From positions 1-6,652 of the forward strand of contig DAOWIP010000247.1 of assembly GCA_030640865.1 (NCBI GenBank): 6,652 nucleotides of DNA, given 5' to 3'. The notes below the pieces were generated by a model, which was given only the letters and a program-made list of their open reading frames with translations, did no database searches and had not been told where the DNA came from. Made by a program: the position numbers and the translations under genes. Of this stretch, positions 5,352-6,652 are shown one piece after another (within the stretch, counting starts at the first letter, position 1; each line of letters starts with the position of its first letter). This DNA comes from Sedimentisphaerales bacterium. Lineage in GTDB: Bacteria; Planctomycetota; Phycisphaerae; Sedimentisphaerales; SM23-30.

Positions 5352-6395
5352 TCAGAAGCTCCAGCCTACGCCCAGGATATATTTTGTGTCGGTGCCGCCT
5401 ACGTTTTCGGCTGGTGTGGAATCGTAATCAAAGATCGCCTTGAAACTGCCGAACATCGACCTGTTCAAGGCAACCCGAACTTCAGCGTCCGTTGTTAAAT
5501 AATAATCCGAGACGGAACCGGTTATGCTGGGGTAATAGACCATATTATGGAAGAAATTGATCCCTTGATAAAGCTCCTTGTCAAAATGATACCCCATCTG
5601 GACAGCAAGCTCATCGCTTTTGGTGGTTTCGCCGTGAGTAGTGTACTGCTCGCACAAAATCGACAGACCCAAATCACTCGAAAAATTCATCTTGTCCGAC
5701 TCAATCCACTGATAACCACAACCAACACCAGTAATGATACGGCTGTCAAGATCGGCAATATGGTCCTTTTTGAAATTGCCGCTGATATAATTATAGAGTT
5801 TTTTACCAAAGAAATAGTCGTACTTGCCACCCATAATGAAACTTTCTTCGGTGGTAACCTTCTCTTCCTTGCCGGTCAAGGCGTCCGTCTCTTTCGTGCG
5901 ACTGACCATGTATCGTCCGAAAATATTGGTACGATCCTTTTCAGAACGACGGGTGGCGTCGAAACTGGCACTGCCGTTTTCGCTGAAGGTATTGCCGTGA
6001 GTACTGGTCAGGCCCGCGGTAACATTGCCGGCCCATTTGACCTTCGGTTTGGGCGGCGGATTGACAGCCGTAACATCGGCGAAGGCGAAGCTTTGCGCCT
6101 TCAATATGTCCGTGGCCTCAAGGGCCAAACGGCCGGGCTGATCCTGCCGTGCCCTGCTCTTGATAACCGTTCCGTCTTTCAGGAAAACCTCAATCGGCTC
6201 GGCAGTCTCGAATGTCCGCACGTCAGTTAGGTCCGCTGTTATATCGCCAGCCAAATCGGCCTTGAAAACCAGCTTACCGTCCGTAATACGCATAAATGTG
6301 CCGGTGAGCCTGTCGCCGTTTTTAAAAACCAAGACATCAGCCAGGCTACTGCCGGCAAAGCCGAGAACTACCATGAGGAAAAAATATCGTTTCAT
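5352..6395 (-). CDS. DUF481-family outer-membrane beta-barrel protein
   Basis: The protein is 347 residues and is exported. It has a signal peptide: K2-R3, a hydrophobic stretch YFFLMVVLGFAG, then SSLA with likely cleavage after A19. Residues 20-110 form a small beta-rich periplasmic module starting VLVFKNGDRLTGTF, with a second strand group VFLKDGTVIKS (70-80), resembling the SH3/LSm-like domain often placed before DUF481. Residues 113-118 are a proline and lysine linker. From W121 onward there are alternating aromatic and polar beta strands of the DUF481 (YdiY-like) barrel, for example KYDYFFGKKLYNYISGNFKK (191-210). The chain ends GVGWSF, and a terminal phenylalanine is the usual signal for outer-membrane assembly. 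I choose the ATG at 6395 because AAAGGAG lies seven bases upstream and a signal peptide follows; an upstream in-frame ATG at 6527 would add 44 residues that spoil it. The family's function is unknown; a structural or channel role is possible. An IS21 element begins 12 bp after its stop. Confidence 0.88.
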   Translation of the reverse strand: MKRYFFLMVVLGFAGSSLADVLVFKNGDRLTGTFMRITDGKLVFKADLAGDITADLTDVRTFETAEPIEVFLKDGTVIKSRARQDQPGRLALEATDILKAQSFAFADVTAVNPPPKPKVKWAGNVTAGLTSTHGNTFSENGSASFDATRRSEKDRTNIFGRYMVSRTKETDALTGKEEKVTTEESFIMGGKYDYFFGKKLYNYISGNFKKDHIADLDSRIITGVGCGYQWIESDKMNFSSDLGLSILCEQYTTHGETTKSDELAVQMGYHFDKELYQGINFFHNMVYYPSITGSVSDYYLTTDAEVRVALNRSMFGSFKAIFDYDSTPAENVGGTDTKYILGVGWSF

Positions 6396-6482
6396 AACAA
6401 AGCTCCTTTCACGTTTTGTACAGGTTGTGTTCTGCCGACCCTTCGGGCCTACTAATGAAAAAAACCGTAAATACAGAGTACT

Positions 6483-6514
6483 GCGTGGGCCACAGGCCCA
6501 CGCTGCAATTTTTT
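6483..6514 (+). terminator. GC-rich hairpin followed by T run (terminator-like)
   Basis: GCGTGGGCC (6483-6491) pairs perfectly with GGCCCACGC (6495-6503) across a three-base ACA loop, and six T residues follow at 6509-6514. It has the shape of a rho-independent terminator on the plus strand, but five bases (TGCAA) separate stem and T run, and no plus-strand gene ends just before it. It could instead be a dispersed palindromic repeat, or act in the 5' region of the minus-strand DUF481 gene. Confidence 0.45.
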
Positions 6515-6533
6515 GAGCATAGCACAAAAAATA

Positions 6534-6565
6534 GAGCAGTGGAACAGATGAGCAGTAGAACAGGT
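6534..6565 (+). repeat. Two 16-bp tandem copies
   Basis: GAGCAGTGGAACAGAT (6534-6549) is followed immediately by GAGCAGTAGAACAGGT (6550-6565), identical at 14 of 16 positions. AGTGGAACAG in the first copy (6538-6547) recurs exactly in inverted orientation at 6618-6627 (CTGTTCCACT). Confidence 0.7.
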
Positions 6566-6652
6566 GAAAAATCAGTTAATACGAGTATGTAAAATAAATA
6601 GCGATTATTGAAACAACCTGTTCCACTACGGTCTCCTGTTCACCTGATCCAC

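Larger units (their letters stand above)
6396..6652. other. Non-coding region upstream of the DUF481 gene
   Basis: This 257-bp stretch to the window end has no convincing gene. Reading away from the DUF481 start it contains the ribosome binding site, a CCCTTCGGG mini-hairpin near 6440, an A+T-rich part that may hold the DUF481 promoter, the GC-rich hairpin at 6483-6503, and the GAACAG-type word cluster from 6534 onward. I could not identify a clear -35/-10 pair. Confidence 0.5.

Noticed and set aside
5547..6230. Long plus-strand open frame (227 codons) opposite the DUF481 gene
   Set aside because: It is antisense to a well-supported signal-peptide-bearing barrel protein, shows no recognisable family, and has no good ribosome binding site. 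It is best explained as a mirror of the coding strand.
6534..6652. Possible CRISPR array from the repeated GAGCAGT/GAACAG words
   Set aside because: The repeats are only 16 bp, directly adjacent without spacers, and the later copies are inverted, so this does not have the structure of an array.

Overview
The window looks like chromosomal DNA of a Gram-negative bacterium carrying two mobile-element insertions. A DUF481-type outer-membrane beta-barrel with a signal peptide indicates an outer membrane. Moderate G+C, the acidic tail-anchored protein, and the style of the IS21 and REP/RAYT sequences are compatible with Planctomycetota (Phycisphaerae-like). That placement is inference: no rRNA or clear phylogenetic marker is present, and RsmE is nearly universal.

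Layout from left to right. (1) 3-218 (+) is the 3' end of an unrecognised gene cut by the window edge. (2) 216-456 is a 241-bp element bounded by inverted REP-like arms. It holds an internally deleted REP-associated tyrosine transposase (RAYT), with the start region fused to the C-terminal region and the HUH core gone. (3) 454-1749 (-) encodes a very acidic, probably disordered, tail-anchored membrane protein with recurring short 'IDxLL'-like segments. (4) 1886-2611 (+), divergent from it, is rsmE, encoding the 16S rRNA m3U1498 methyltransferase. (5) 2653-5339 is an apparently intact 2,687-bp IS21-family insertion sequence, with istA and istB on the minus strand and roughly 51-bp terminal inverted repeats, each made of two copies of one transposase-site-like unit. 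(6) 5352-6395 (-) encodes a DUF481 outer-membrane protein. (7) 6396-6652 is non-coding and holds a strong GC-rich hairpin followed by T residues, plus a cluster of related GAACAG-type words in both orientations.

The resident genes show no obvious shared pathway: ribosome modification, a membrane-anchored acidic protein and an outer-membrane barrel. The clearest theme is mobile DNA. Both elements sit in gaps between convergent gene 3' ends. The small element is placed so that the TAA at each end of its inverted repeat is the stop codon of the gene running into it. I found no convincing new defence or metabolic system. The least ordinary items are the RAYT deletion derivative with stop-codon-bearing ends and the repeat-bearing acidic tail-anchored protein.
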